From Azoarcus sp. L1K30 (GTDB taxonomy: Bacteria > Pseudomonadota > Gammaproteobacteria > Burkholderiales > Rhodocyclaceae), in the NCBI RefSeq assembly GCF_018122735.1, contig NZ_JAGRRD010000001.1, positions 3,639,190 through 3,703,189 on the forward strand: a stretch of DNA of 64,000 nucleotides, given 5' to 3'. The position numbers and the translations under genes were made by a program. Below, one piece after another: positions 44,439 to 52,925 of the stretch (within the stretch, counting starts at the first letter, position 1; each line of letters starts with the position of its first letter). Below the pieces are notes generated by a model, which saw nothing but the letters and a program-made list of their open reading frames with translations, searched no databases and had not been told where the DNA came from.

Positions 44439-44951
44439 TCAATCCGCTCCGGCGTCAAGAAATGCCCCCTGAGCGAGCAGCTGCGGGATATCGAGCCTGA
44501 GCCAGGCGTGATCCTGTACGTCCCGCATGCGCTGCTTCACCCACGGACGTGCATCCGGAGGGCCGTGGTCGGCTTCGAAGTCCTCTTCACTGCGCAGACC
44601 CAGCACGCGGGTGACGAGCAGCGAACTATGCACGCCATGTTTCGCGCCGATCAGCAGCAGGCGTGCCTGGCCGGAAGGAACGGTCGGGGGGCCGTCATGG
44701 AAGCTCGAAAAATCGATGACGCCGAACAGCGTGCCGCGCACGTTTGCAAGACCGCGATACCAGGTGCGTGTCAGCGGAACATGTGCCAGCGGCGGTGGGG
44801 TCAGTATCTCGCCGCTTTCGGACAGGTTAAGCAGCCAGTTCTCGTTGCCGGCCTGTACGCCGAGGAGACTGCGGCGTTCGCCCGTCTGTGCGGCAGCCAG
44901 ACGTCGTGAAAGGTTCTCCTGGAACTCGCGTAGGCTGATCCGTCTTGCCAT
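44439..44951 (-). CDS. pilI: CheW-like adaptor PilI
   Basis: 170 residues forming one CheW domain: RSLLGVQAGNENWLLNLSESGEIL, PLTRTWYRGLANVRGTLFGVID and RLLLIGAKHGVHSSLLVTRVLGL. It couples PilJ to ChpA at the membrane. It lies six bases after pilH and 57 bases before pilJ. The C-terminal part (WVKQRMRDVQDHAWLRLDIP) is typical of the PilI subgroup. Confidence 0.92.
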   Translation of the reverse strand: MARRISLREFQENLSRRLAAAQTGERRSLLGVQAGNENWLLNLSESGEILTPPPLAHVPLTRTWYRGLANVRGTLFGVIDFSSFHDGPPTVPSGQARLLLIGAKHGVHSSLLVTRVLGLRSEEDFEADHGPPDARPWVKQRMRDVQDHAWLRLDIPQLLAQGAFLDAGAD

Positions 44952-44957
44952 GACCGG

Positions 44958-45323
44958 TCAGCCGATGCTCTTGATGCGGGCGAGCAGTGCATCATGCTCG
45001 ACGGGCTTGACCATGTAGTCGAACGCGCCTTGGCGCATGCCCCAGATCTTGTCCGTTTCCAGCCCCTTGCTGGTACACATGATGATGGGGATGCTGCGGG
45101 TCTCATCGGTGCGCGATATCGTCCGCGTGGCCTGGTAGCCGTTCATGCCGGGCATCACGACGTCCATCAGGATGAGATCGGGCTGCTCGCTGCGGCTCTT
45201 GGCAATCGCCTCTTCGCCGCTTTCGGCGGTCACGACCTGGTAGCCGTTCTTGGTCAGCACCTGTGACAGTGCGAGGCGTTCGGTCGGAGAGTCATCGACA
45301 ACGAGTATTTTCTTGATCGGCAT
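44958..45323 (-). CDS. pilH: Response regulator PilH
   Basis: 121-residue single-domain receiver: [16 protein letters not shown] at the N-terminus, phosphoacceptor Asp in [16 protein letters not shown], conserved Thr/Ser in IIMCTSKG and Lys in [10 protein letters not shown]. In Pseudomonas, PilH acts as the retraction-side or phosphate-sink regulator of the Pil-Chp system. It follows pilG by 21 bases. Confidence 0.93.
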   Translation of the reverse strand: MPIKKILVVDDSPTERLALSQVLTKNGYQVVTAESGEEAIAKSRSEQPDLILMDVVMPGMNGYQATRTISRTDETRSIPIIMCTSKGLETDKIWGMRQGAFDYMVKPVEHDALLARIKSIG

Positions 45324-45344
45324 GGCGTGGGTCCATCGAGAGAA

Positions 45345-45731
45345 TCAGCGGGGACGATTGTTGGCGTGCTCGGCCACCGCCTTGATCAGACTGTCTTTCG
45401 TGAAAGGCTTGGTCAGGTACTGGTCCGATCCGACCATGCGCCCGCGGGCGCGGTCGAACAGGCCGTCCTTGGAGGAAAGCATGATGACCGGGGTGGATGA
45501 CAGGCGCGCATTCTTCTTGATCAGCGCGCAGGTCTGATAGCCATCCAGACGAGGCATCATGATATCGACAAAGATCACATCGGGATGGTGATCGGTGATT
45601 TTCGAGAGGGCGTCGAAACCGTCCTCGGCAAGCAAGACCTGACAGCCCGCCTGGCTAAGGAAAATCTCTGCGCTGCGACGAATCGTGTTGCTGTCGTCGA
45701 TGACCATCACCTTGAGTCCGGTCAGGTCCAT
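45345..45731 (-). CDS. pilG: Response regulator PilG
   Basis: 128-residue single-domain receiver: LKVMVIDDSNTIRRSAEIFL, Asp in VIFVDIMMPRLDGYQT, VIMLSSKDGLFDRARGRMVG and Lys in YLTKPFTKDSL. The long loop DGLFDRARGRMVGSDQ is characteristic of PilG. It promotes pilus extension and polarity through ChpA phosphotransfer. First gene of the operon; 101 bases separate it from rubredoxin on the same strand. Confidence 0.93.
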   Translation of the reverse strand: MDLTGLKVMVIDDSNTIRRSAEIFLSQAGCQVLLAEDGFDALSKITDHHPDVIFVDIMMPRLDGYQTCALIKKNARLSSTPVIMLSSKDGLFDRARGRMVGSDQYLTKPFTKDSLIKAVAEHANNRPR

Positions 45732-45832
45732 GCAATCAGTCCTCGGAGACGCAGCCGCTGCAAGAAGAGGCTGCTACAAAATTCGGTTGGCCCGAAGCAT
45801 ACTCCAAAAGACGTGCTCCGGTGCACCACCTG

Positions 45833-46012
45833 TCATATCTCGATGAGCTCGAAGTCTTCCTTGCGTGCCTCGCACTCGGGGCAGGTCCAGTTCGGCGGAA
45901 TGTCTTCCCAGCGGGTGCCCGGCGGGATGCCCTCTTCCGGCAGACCCGCAGCCTCGTCGTAGATGAAGCCGCAGATAAGGCACATATAGGTTCTGAAGGG
46001 CTGCTCGGACAT
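45833..46012 (-). CDS. Rubredoxin
   Basis: 59 residues with both iron-binding pairs: MCLICGFIYDEAAG and WTCPECEARKEDFEL, plus the conserved PPGTRWEDIPPNW. Small one-electron carrier with a single Fe(Cys)4 site. The ATG at 46012 begins the family-length protein; a longer reading adds 18 unconserved residues. It is divergent from thiD and lies upstream of the pilG operon, a gene order common in beta- and gammaproteobacteria. Confidence 0.94.
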   Translation of the reverse strand: MSEQPFRTYMCLICGFIYDEAAGLPEEGIPPGTRWEDIPPNWTCPECEARKEDFELIEI

Positions 46013-46096
46013 GGCTGAAATATGGCGGGCTGGCAGTAAAATGCGTTTAATCTTACCGTATTTCACTGGACGCGCCAGTTCGGGCGCATTGATCCC

Positions 46097-46936
46097 ATGC
46101 CTGTTGCCATTCCGGACATACCGCCCGTCGTGATGTGCCTATCCGCGGCCGACGCCACTGGCGGAGGCGGTTTGCCGTCCGACATTCTGACCCTCGCCAG
46201 CATGGGATGCCATCCGCTGGCGGTGCAGACTGCGACGGTGGTGCGCGATACCCGCGGCGTCGAGGACTGTTATGCCGTCGAACCCGAAGTCCTTGCCGCG
46301 CAGGTGCGCACGGTGCTTGAGGATATTCCGGTTCACGCCTTCAAGTTCGGATTCTGCGGCAGCGTCGAAAATACCGCGGTCGCCGCGGAAATCCTGTCCG
46401 ATTATCCCGATATCCCGCTGGTGGTCGAACCCGCCCTCTACACCAACACCGATGCCGCACTCGAGGACGACCTCGTGGCGGTGCTGGCGGAGCTGATCCT
46501 GCCGCAGACGACGCTGCTGGTTGCCAGTCGGCACGAGATCCTGCGCCTGGCAGGCTTCGATATCGATGATGACGGAGATGACCCCCTGTCGCCTGAAGAG
46601 GCCGTAGCACGCCTGATCGAGCTGGGGGTCGAGTACGTGTTGCTGACTGGTGGCGGCGATCACGGGCCGCAGGTGGTCAACATGCTTGTCGGTGAGCAAG
46701 GGGTGATTCGTACCGACGCATGGCAACGTCTGCCCGGGCGATTCCTGGGGGCGGGCGCGACCATGGCCGCGGCCGCCGCGGCGGCGTTGGGGCATGGAAT
46801 GGCAATGGCCGAGGCGGTGCGCGAAGCGCAGGAGTTCACCCAGCAGGCCTTGCGCCATGCCTACCTGCCCGGGATGGGACGTGCGATTCCCGACCGCTTC
46901 TTCTGGGCGCGAGGCAAGGGCGACGCGGATGTCTGA
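46097..46936 (+). CDS. thiD: HMP/HMP-P kinase ThiD homologue lacking the catalytic Cys
   Basis: 279 residues of the ribokinase-like ThiD family: CLSAADATGGGGLPSDILTL at the substrate site, VHAFKFGFCGSVENTAV, LPQTTLLVASRHEILRLAG, YVLLTGGGDHGPQVVN and a C-terminal LGAGATMAAAAAAAL. It would phosphorylate hydroxymethylpyrimidine for thiamine synthesis. The usual GTGCT anion-hole motif with its catalytic Cys reads GAGAT here, and the N-terminal SDPSGGAG-type loop is also altered. It is coupled to thiE (eight-base overlap), which supports a thiamine role. No TPP riboswitch was found upstream. Confidence 0.82.
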   Translation: MPVAIPDIPPVVMCLSAADATGGGGLPSDILTLASMGCHPLAVQTATVVRDTRGVEDCYAVEPEVLAAQVRTVLEDIPVHAFKFGFCGSVENTAVAAEILSDYPDIPLVVEPALYTNTDAALEDDLVAVLAELILPQTTLLVASRHEILRLAGFDIDDDGDDPLSPEEAVARLIELGVEYVLLTGGGDHGPQVVNMLVGEQGVIRTDAWQRLPGRFLGAGATMAAAAAAALGHGMAMAEAVREAQEFTQQALRHAYLPGMGRAIPDRFFWARGKGDADV

Positions 46937-47573
46937 TACAACACGAGTGGCGGGCACGCGCCTGCCGGCGCCCGGTCTTTACGCCGTCACCCCGGACGAA
47001 GCCGATACCGCGCGTCTGATTGCCCAGGTCACGCAGGTGGTAGCCGGGCGTCCGGCGCTGCTGCAATACCGCAGCAAGCTCGACTCGGCTGCGGTGCGCG
47101 AGGCTCAGGCGCGTGCCATCCTGGCCATCTGCCGGTCGGCGGGCGTGCCGCTGATCATCAATGACGATTTGCGGCTGGCGCTCGCGATCGGCGCCGATGG
47201 CGTGCATCTCGGGCGCGACGATGGCGATCCGGCGCAGGCGCGCGCCGCGCTCGGGGCAACAGGCATTGTCGGCGTCACCTGTTATGACGAATGGGCGCGC
47301 GCCCAGGCCGGGGTAATGGCCGGCGCGGACTATGTGGCCTTTGGTGCCATGTTCGTGTCGCCGACCAAGCCGCATGCGGTGCGCGCACCGCTGGCGCTGC
47401 TGCGCCGGGCGCGCCTGGAGCTTGGTGTACCGGTGGCTGCCATTGGCGGCATCACGCTCGACAATGTGGATGCCGTCATTGCGGCGGGGGCCGATTTTCC
47501 GGCGGTCATCAGCGACGTTTTTCTTGCGTCGGATCCGGCTGCACGGGTGCGCAGTTTCGCGGCGAAGTTCTGA
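46929..47573 (+). CDS. thiE: Thiamine-phosphate synthase
   Basis: 214 residues, a TIM barrel with LPAPGLYAVTPDEADTARL, ALLQYRSK (diphosphate-binding), PLIINDDLRLALAIGADGVH, LGRDDGD, YVAFGAMFVSPTKPHA and VAAIGGITLDNVD. It joins HMP-PP and thiazole phosphate to thiamine phosphate. The ATG at 46929 lies inside the thiD end; a longer in-frame reading has no conservation. hemL follows after 123 bases without a clear terminator. Confidence 0.93.
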   Translation: MSDTTRVAGTRLPAPGLYAVTPDEADTARLIAQVTQVVAGRPALLQYRSKLDSAAVREAQARAILAICRSAGVPLIINDDLRLALAIGADGVHLGRDDGDPAQARAALGATGIVGVTCYDEWARAQAGVMAGADYVAFGAMFVSPTKPHAVRAPLALLRRARLELGVPVAAIGGITLDNVDAVIAAGADFPAVISDVFLASDPAARVRSFAAKF

Positions 47574-47696
47574 CGCCTGCCGATTCTGGCGCGTGGCTGC
47601 GGTGGGCGGGCACCGGTTTTGATCCTGCAGGTGGACCCGCCGGTGGCTCAGGGGCCACAATTGCGGATTCCGTAGCCATGCGATGACGAATCAGCC

Positions 47697-48980
47697 ATGA
47701 ACAGCCGAAACCAAGCCCTATTCGAGCGCGCCCAGCGCACCATTCCCGGTGGCGTCAATTCTCCCGTGCGGGCCTTCCGCTCGGTCGGCGGCACGCCGCG
47801 CTTCATCGATCGTGCCGAGGGGGCACGCGTATGGGATGCAGACGGCAAGGTCTATATCGACTACGTCGGATCGTGGGGACCGGCGATTACCGGCCATGCG
47901 CATCCGGACATCATAGAGGCGGTACGTGCGGCGGCGCTCAAAGGGCTGTCCTTCGGCGCGCCGACCGAGAGCGAGGTCGAGATGGCCGAACTTATCTGCG
48001 AAATGCTGCCGTCGGTGGAGATGGTGCGTCTGGTCAGTTCCGGTACCGAAGCGACGATGAGCGCGATCCGGCTGGCGCGCGGATTCACCGGCCGTGACGC
48101 GATCATCAAGTTCGAGGGCTGCTACCATGGCCACGCCGACAGCCTGCTGGTGAAGGCCGGTTCCGGCCTGCTGACCTTCGGCAATCCGTCGTCGGGCGGC
48201 GTGCCGGACGACTTTGCCAAGCACACCATCGTGCTGGACTTCAATGACCTCGACCAGATCGAGGCCGTGTTCAAGGCGCGGGGCGACGAGATTGCTGCCA
48301 TCATCGTCGAGCCAATGGCCGGCAACATGAACCTGATCAAGCCCCGTCCCGGTTTTCTCGAGGGGTTGCGCCGCATCTGCACACAGTACGGCACAGTGCT
48401 GATCTTCGATGAAGTGATGACCGGCTTCCGTGTCGGACCGCAGGGCGTGCAGGGTCTGTTCGGCATCACCCCCGACCTGACCACGCTGGGCAAGGTCATC
48501 GGCGGCGGCATGCCGGTGGGCGCATTTGGCGGGCGTCGCGACATCATGGAGAAGATCGCACCGCTGGGATCGGTCTATCAGGCCGGCACGCTGTCGGGCA
48601 GTCCGGTCGCAGTGGCCGCCGGCATGGTTTCGCTGCGCCTGACGCGCGCGGCGGGCTTCTACGACCGCCTCGGTGCCAGCACCGCCGCACTCGTGTCGGG
48701 GCTGAGTGCCGCCGCGCGCGATGCGGGCGTCGTCTTCAGCGCCGACTCGGTGGGCGGCATGTTCGGGGTGTATTTCAGCGAGGCAGTTCCCGCTTCCTTC
48801 AAGGACGTAATGCAGTCTGACACGGATGCCTTCAACCGCTTCTTCCATGCGATGCTCGACGAGGGGCATTACTTTGCACCTTCCGCCTTCGAGGCCGGGT
48901 TCGTGTCCGCAGCGCACGGCGAGGCGGAGATCGCGGCGACGGTGGACGCGGCGCGACGGATTTTCGCGTCCTGGCGCTGA
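47697..48980 (+). CDS. hemL: Glutamate-1-semialdehyde 2,1-aminomutase
   Basis: 427 residues. [20 protein letters not shown] at the N-terminus, [51 protein letters not shown] and the PLP Lys at 266 in [17 protein letters not shown]. It forms 5-aminolevulinate in the C5 haem pathway. Length and motifs are complete. The Mn2+ riboswitch leader of the next gene starts about 50 bases after its stop. Confidence 0.97.
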   Translation: MNSRNQALFERAQRTIPGGVNSPVRAFRSVGGTPRFIDRAEGARVWDADGKVYIDYVGSWGPAITGHAHPDIIEAVRAAALKGLSFGAPTESEVEMAELICEMLPSVEMVRLVSSGTEATMSAIRLARGFTGRDAIIKFEGCYHGHADSLLVKAGSGLLTFGNPSSGGVPDDFAKHTIVLDFNDLDQIEAVFKARGDEIAAIIVEPMAGNMNLIKPRPGFLEGLRRICTQYGTVLIFDEVMTGFRVGPQGVQGLFGITPDLTTLGKVIGGGMPVGAFGGRRDIMEKIAPLGSVYQAGTLSGSPVAVAAGMVSLRLTRAAGFYDRLGASTAALVSGLSAAARDAGVVFSADSVGGMFGVYFSEAVPASFKDVMQSDTDAFNRFFHAMLDEGHYFAPSAFEAGFVSAAHGEAEIAATVDAARRIFASWR

Positions 48981-49030
48981 AGGCGGCGGGCGGATGGACA
49001 GCGCCGGCGGCACTGAGTAGAATCCGCCCC

Positions 49031-49140
49031 GTCATTGGGGAGTAGCCTCCTTTCGCACGAAAGGGCCTGCGTCAACATACTTGGCCATCCGGTCATGGCG
49101 CAGGCGGTTTCCCGGCTTGGCAAGACCTTTGACCACACTG
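49031..49140 (+). ncRNA. yybP-ykoY manganese riboswitch aptamer
   Basis: The two invariant loops of this class are present: GGGGAGTAGC (49037-49046) and GTCAACATAC (49071-49080), followed by AAGACCTTTGACC (49122-49134). Supporting stems are exact: CCTTTCG/CGAAAGG (49049-49055 with 49058-49064) and GCCTGCG/CGCAGGC (49065-49071 with 49099-49105). yybP-ykoY RNAs bind Mn2+ and commonly precede TMEM165/GDT1, MntP or TerC genes, as here. Exact boundaries are approximate. Confidence 0.93.
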
Positions 49141-49148
49141 CCTTCGGA

Positions 49149-49191
49149 CTGGCCGGAAAGGTGGGGTGGTCATTCGTCTTCTTCCGGCCAG
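49149..49191 (+). promoter_or_regulatory. Riboswitch expression platform hairpin at the ribosome binding site
   Basis: Exact 10-base arms CTGGCCGGAA (49149-49158) and TTCCGGCCAG (49182-49191). The 3' arm takes in the first two bases of the Shine-Dalgarno AGGAGA (49190-49195), six bases before the GTG start. There is no T-run, so translational rather than transcriptional control by the manganese aptamer is likely. Confidence 0.7.
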
Positions 49192-49201
49192 GAGATCGAT
49201 T

Positions 49202-49777
49202 GTGGACGCATTCCTCGTATCAACCGGCATCGTCGCCCTGGCCGAAGTGGGCGACAAGACGCAGTTGCTCGCCTTCATCCTGGCGGCAAAATTCCGCAAG
49301 CCCTGGCCCATCATTGCCGGGATCCTCATCGCAACGCTCGCCAATCATGGTTTCGCAGGCGCCCTCGGTTCGTGGATCACGACGCTGATGGGGCCGACGA
49401 CGCTGCGCTGGGTGCTTGGCATCTCCTTCATCGCAATGGCCGTGTGGACGCTGATTCCCGACAGTTTCGACGAGGAGGACGCAAAGCTTGCCCGGTTCGG
49501 TGCATTTGGCACCACGCTGATCGCCTTCTTTCTGGCCGAAATGGGGGATAAGACGCAGGTCGCGACCGTCGCGCTCGCGGCGCAGTATCAGAGCCTCGCC
49601 TGGGTCGTGGCGGGTACGACGGTCGGCATGATGATTGCGAACGTCCCGGCCGTGGTGCTTGGTGGCAAGATAGCGGACAAGATGCCCGTGCGTCTGGTGC
49701 ACGGCATCGCTGCGTTGATCTTTGCGCTCCTCGGGGTGGCGACCCTGCTTGGCGCAGGTGCCGCGATCGGAATCTGA
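49202..49777 (+). CDS. TMEM165/GDT1 family transporter, probable Mn2+ exporter
   Basis: 191 residues with six hydrophobic helices and the duplicated family motif E-x-GD-K-T: ALAEVGDKTQLLAFILA in the first half and FLAEMGDKTQVATVALA in the second. Bacterial members (MneA type) export manganese; family members elsewhere move Mn2+/Ca2+. Start is GTG with AGGAGA six bases upstream. The yybP-ykoY riboswitch in the leader is strong support for manganese as substrate. Converges on mgtE. Confidence 0.92.
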   Translation: MDAFLVSTGIVALAEVGDKTQLLAFILAAKFRKPWPIIAGILIATLANHGFAGALGSWITTLMGPTTLRWVLGISFIAMAVWTLIPDSFDEEDAKLARFGAFGTTLIAFFLAEMGDKTQVATVALAAQYQSLAWVVAGTTVGMMIANVPAVVLGGKIADKMPVRLVHGIAALIFALLGVATLLGAGAAIGI

Positions 49778-49816
49778 ACCGACGCTGCCTTGAATCCGCC
49801 GCAGCGTCGGTTCAGA
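49773..49816. terminator. Perfect 15-base dyad between the Mn exporter gene and mgtE
   Basis: Arms TCTGAACCGACGCTG (49773-49787) and CAGCGTCGGTTCAGA (49802-49816), 14-base loop. The arms include the stop codons of both convergent genes (TGA at 49775-49777 and, on the minus strand, 49812-49814). Bidirectional terminator-like hairpin without T-tract. Confidence 0.75.
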
Positions 49817-51254
49817 GCAGGAACAGCGTTGCCAGACCGAGGAAGATGAAGAAGCCGCCCGAGTCGGTCAGTGCAGTGATCATCACCGACCCGCCAATGG
49901 CCGGGTCGGCGCCGAGGCGCTGACGCAGCATCGGAATCGTGACCCCGGCGAAGGCCGCCAGCAACAGATTGAGCGTCATCGCTGAGGTCATGACAAGGCC
50001 CAGCGATACGCTTCCATACAGCCACCAGGTGAGCGCGCCCAGCAGACCGCCCCAGACGACGCCATTGAACAGCGCCACGCCCAGCTCCTTCTTGAGCAGG
50101 CGCTGCATCGCGCTTTGTTTCACTTGGCCCATGGCGATGGCGCGTACGATCATGGTGATGGTCTGGTTGCCCGAATTGCCGCCGATACCGGCCACGATGG
50201 GCATCAATGCAGCGAGCGCGACAAGGCGCTCGATCGAGCCCTCGAAGGCGCCGATCACGCGCGACGCGATGAAGGCGGTCACGAGATTCACTGCCAGCCA
50301 GGCCCAGCGGTTCTTCACCGAATCCCACACCGACGCGAAAATGTCCTCTTCTTCACGCAAGCCTGCATGGCTCAGGATCTCGGCTTCGGATTCCTCGCGG
50401 ATGTAGTCGACGACATCCGCCACCGTGAGGCGGCCGATGACGCGTTTGTGCCGGTCCACCACTGGCGCCGACACCAGGTCATAACGCTCGAAAGCCTGGG
50501 CAGCGTCGTCAGCAGGGTCGTCGGGGGCGAAACTGATGACGGTTTCGTCGCGCATGACCTCCGAGACTTCCTTTTCCGGGTCGTTGATCAGCAGCGACTC
50601 GAGCGAGAGAATCCCCATCAGGTGATCGTCGCGATCGATCACGAACAGCTTGTCGGTGTGGTCGGGCAACTCCTCGAAGCGCCGCAGATAGCGCAGCACC
50701 ACCTCCAGGGTGATGTCTTCGCGCACCGTTACCATGTCGAAATCCATCAGCGCGCCGACCGAGTCCTCCGGGTAGGACATTGCCGCGCGCAGTTGCTCGC
50801 GGCCCTCGGTATCGAGCGATTGATAGACGTCCTGGATGATCTCGGGCGGAAGGTCGGGCGCGAGGTCGGCGAGCTCGTCAGCATCCAGGGTTTCCGCGGC
50901 GGCCTTGAGCTCGTGCGGTTCCATGGTTTCGATGAGCGATTCGCGCACCGCATCCGAGACTTCCAGCAGGATGTCGCCGTCGCGTTCGGCCTTGACCAGG
51001 TCCCAGACATAGAGACGCTCCTCGGGCGGCAGGGCCTCGAGGATATAGGCAATGTCAGCCGAGTGAAGGGCGTCGAGCTTATTGCGTAGCGCCGCTTCGT
51101 GCTGTTTGTGCACCAGGTTTTCCACCAGCTCATGGCGCGGCATGTCCTGGCGGTGGACAAGGTCTTCCGCGACCCGCTGACGTGCAAGCAGCGCCTGCAC
51201 ATCGCGCAGGTGCTGCTGGACGTCATCGGGATGCAGTTCCTCTTCCATGGTCAT
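49812..51254 (-). CDS. mgtE: Magnesium channel MgtE
   Basis: 480 residues. A helical N domain (LDALHSADIAYILEALPPEERL) is followed by two CBS domains (about 150-270; MDFDMVTVREDITLEVVLRY, SAPVVDRHKRVIGRLTVADV), a plug helix and five transmembrane helices containing AALMPIVAGIGGNSGNQT, the selectivity region. Cytosolic Mg2+ bound to the N and CBS domains gates the pore. Divergent upstream region contains no Mg riboswitch that I can recognise. Confidence 0.95.
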   Translation of the reverse strand: MTMEEELHPDDVQQHLRDVQALLARQRVAEDLVHRQDMPRHELVENLVHKQHEAALRNKLDALHSADIAYILEALPPEERLYVWDLVKAERDGDILLEVSDAVRESLIETMEPHELKAAAETLDADELADLAPDLPPEIIQDVYQSLDTEGREQLRAAMSYPEDSVGALMDFDMVTVREDITLEVVLRYLRRFEELPDHTDKLFVIDRDDHLMGILSLESLLINDPEKEVSEVMRDETVISFAPDDPADDAAQAFERYDLVSAPVVDRHKRVIGRLTVADVVDYIREESEAEILSHAGLREEEDIFASVWDSVKNRWAWLAVNLVTAFIASRVIGAFEGSIERLVALAALMPIVAGIGGNSGNQTITMIVRAIAMGQVKQSAMQRLLKKELGVALFNGVVWGGLLGALTWWLYGSVSLGLVMTSAMTLNLLLAAFAGVTIPMLRQRLGADPAIGGSVMITALTDSGGFFIFLGLATLFLL

Positions 51255-51342
51255 CGCTGCACTTCGCGTTGGCGGGTGGGTGAAAGGCGGATTCTACGGA
51301 CTTGCCCGCAGCCACGCGACCCCGAAACCGTTACCGGATCAT

Positions 51343-51377
51343 AAAAACCCGCCGGCCTGATGCGCGCTGGGATCAGG
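51343..51377 (-). terminator. Weak terminator after mtgA
   Basis: On the minus strand, CCTGAT-N10-ATCAGG (51377 down to 51356) is followed eight bases later by GTTTTTAT (51347-51341). The stem is short and the spacing to the T-run is long, so confidence is low. Confidence 0.35.
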
Positions 51378-52065
51378 GGATCTGCGAATAGCCCATGCGG
51401 GCGCGAATTCGTTCGGCGTGCGCGGCTAGGCGCGGACCGAAATTGTTCTCGTACTTGCGCGGATTGGGCAGCATGACGGCGAGGCGGGCACTCTCGGCCG
51501 GTCCCAGACGGTCGGCCGAGACGCCAAAATAACGTTGTGCGGCCGCTTCCGCTCCGAAGATACCCTTCCCCCACTCCACCACGTTGAGATACACCTCGAG
51601 AATCCGCCGCTTGCTCCAGAGTGCTTCGATCATCACGGTGATGAGCGCTTCCTGCCCCTTGCGCAGGTAGCTGCGCGATGGCGACAGGAACAGGTTTTTC
51701 GCCAGCTGCTGGCTGATGGTCGAGCCGCCGGAGACCGCACGCCCCTTGCGTTCGTTCTTTTCCAGCGCGTGCTGGATACCTTCCCAGTCGAAGCCTTCGT
51801 GATCGATGAAGCGGTCATCCTCGGCGGCGACCACTGCCCGCTTGAGGTGGGTGGAGATGCGCTCATACGGCATCCACCGCTGTCGCAATACCGCTTTGGG
51901 GTCGGATGCGCGCAATTCCGCGAGTCTCAGGCGCATGAAGCTCGTGCTGCCCGGGTCGACCTGGCTCCACCACGCGACGTGGCCGAGGAACCACAGTTGC
52001 CAGAGGAGAAACAGCACGACCAGGGCAAGCAGCCCGCGGCCGAGCCAGCGCAGCGCCTGCTTCAT
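51373..52065 (-). CDS. mtgA: Monofunctional peptidoglycan glycosyltransferase MtgA
   Basis: 230 residues. One N-terminal membrane anchor (LGRGLLALVVLFLLWQLWFL) and a GT51 domain: VVAAEDDRFIDHEGFDWEGI (catalytic Glu), GGSTISQQLAKNLFLSPSRS, RKGQEALITVMIEALWSKRR, ILEVYLNVVEWGKGIFGAEA. It polymerises lipid II glycan strands in the periplasm without a transpeptidase domain. ATGA overlap with the aroE stop fixes the start at 52065. Confidence 0.95.
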   Translation of the reverse strand: MKQALRWLGRGLLALVVLFLLWQLWFLGHVAWWSQVDPGSTSFMRLRLAELRASDPKAVLRQRWMPYERISTHLKRAVVAAEDDRFIDHEGFDWEGIQHALEKNERKGRAVSGGSTISQQLAKNLFLSPSRSYLRKGQEALITVMIEALWSKRRILEVYLNVVEWGKGIFGAEAAAQRYFGVSADRLGPAESARLAVMLPNPRKYENNFGPRLAAHAERIRARMGYSQIP

Positions 52066-52895
52066 GCAGGGCGCAACTCGTTGCGCAGCGCAGTCAGCAC
52101 GGGGGCGGTGAGCGGGCGGACGCCGCGCCACAGCGCAAAGCTCTCCGCGGCCTGCTCGACCAGCATGCCGAGACCGTCAGCCACGCGGCTTGCGCCAGCG
52201 GCACGGGCGCTCTGCATGTAGGCTGTGTCGGAACTGCCATACATCATGTCGTAGGCCAGTGCGTCCTGAGCGTAGATCCCGTCGGGCAATGGCGGTGCTT
52301 CGGCGGCGAGACTGGCGGAGGTGGCATTGATGACGACGTCGAACTGCGCGCCGGCAAGCGCGCAATAGCTGCTGGCGTGCAGTTCGATGGCGCCCGCGTA
52401 GTGTCCGAACGTGCGAACCAGTTCGGCAGCCTTGCTTTCCGTACGGTTGGCCAGGGTCAGGCTGGAAGGGGCGGCCTGCAACAGTGGCAGCATTGCGCCG
52501 CGCGCTGCGCCGCCGGCGCCCAGCAGCAGGATACGGCGGCCGGCAAGCGGGCATTGCAGATTGTGCACCAGGTCGCGCACCAGCCCGGCACCGTCGGTAT
52601 TGTCGCCAAGGATGCCGGATTCGTCGAATGCAAGGGTGTTGACCGCTCCCGCTGTCTGCGCGCGTGCGGTATGGCGATCGGCCAGCGCAAAGGCTTCGAG
52701 CTTGAACGGTACGGTCACGTTCATGCCGAGCCCGCCGGCGGCGCGAAAGGCCTGCACCGCTGCCACGAAGCCGTCCAGCGGCGCAAGCAGGGCCTGATAT
52801 TCGAGCGGTTGGGCGGTCTGGCTAGCAAAGGCCGCATGAATGCGGGGCGATTTGCTGTGGGCAATCGGATGGCCGATGACGGCGTATTGGTCCAT
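52062..52895 (-). CDS. aroE: Shikimate dehydrogenase
   Basis: 277 residues. Shikimate-binding HSKSPRIHAAF, catalytic Lys65 in GMNVTVPFK, Asp in GDNTDGAGLVRDL and NADP-binding LLLGAGGAARGAMLPLL with ANRTESKA. It reduces 3-dehydroshikimate. It lies 30 bases after tonB and is coupled to mtgA, an arrangement frequent in betaproteobacteria. Confidence 0.95.
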   Translation of the reverse strand: MDQYAVIGHPIAHSKSPRIHAAFASQTAQPLEYQALLAPLDGFVAAVQAFRAAGGLGMNVTVPFKLEAFALADRHTARAQTAGAVNTLAFDESGILGDNTDGAGLVRDLVHNLQCPLAGRRILLLGAGGAARGAMLPLLQAAPSSLTLANRTESKAAELVRTFGHYAGAIELHASSYCALAGAQFDVVINATSASLAAEAPPLPDGIYAQDALAYDMMYGSSDTAYMQSARAAGASRVADGLGMLVEQAAESFALWRGVRPLTAPVLTALRNELRPA

Positions 52896-52925
52896 GGTCG
52901 GGCTCGTTGTGGGCGGCGGTGCGTT

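Noticed and set aside
46013-46096. TPP riboswitch before thiD
   Set aside because: The gap is only 84 bases and lacks the CTGAGA and paired elements of the THI box.
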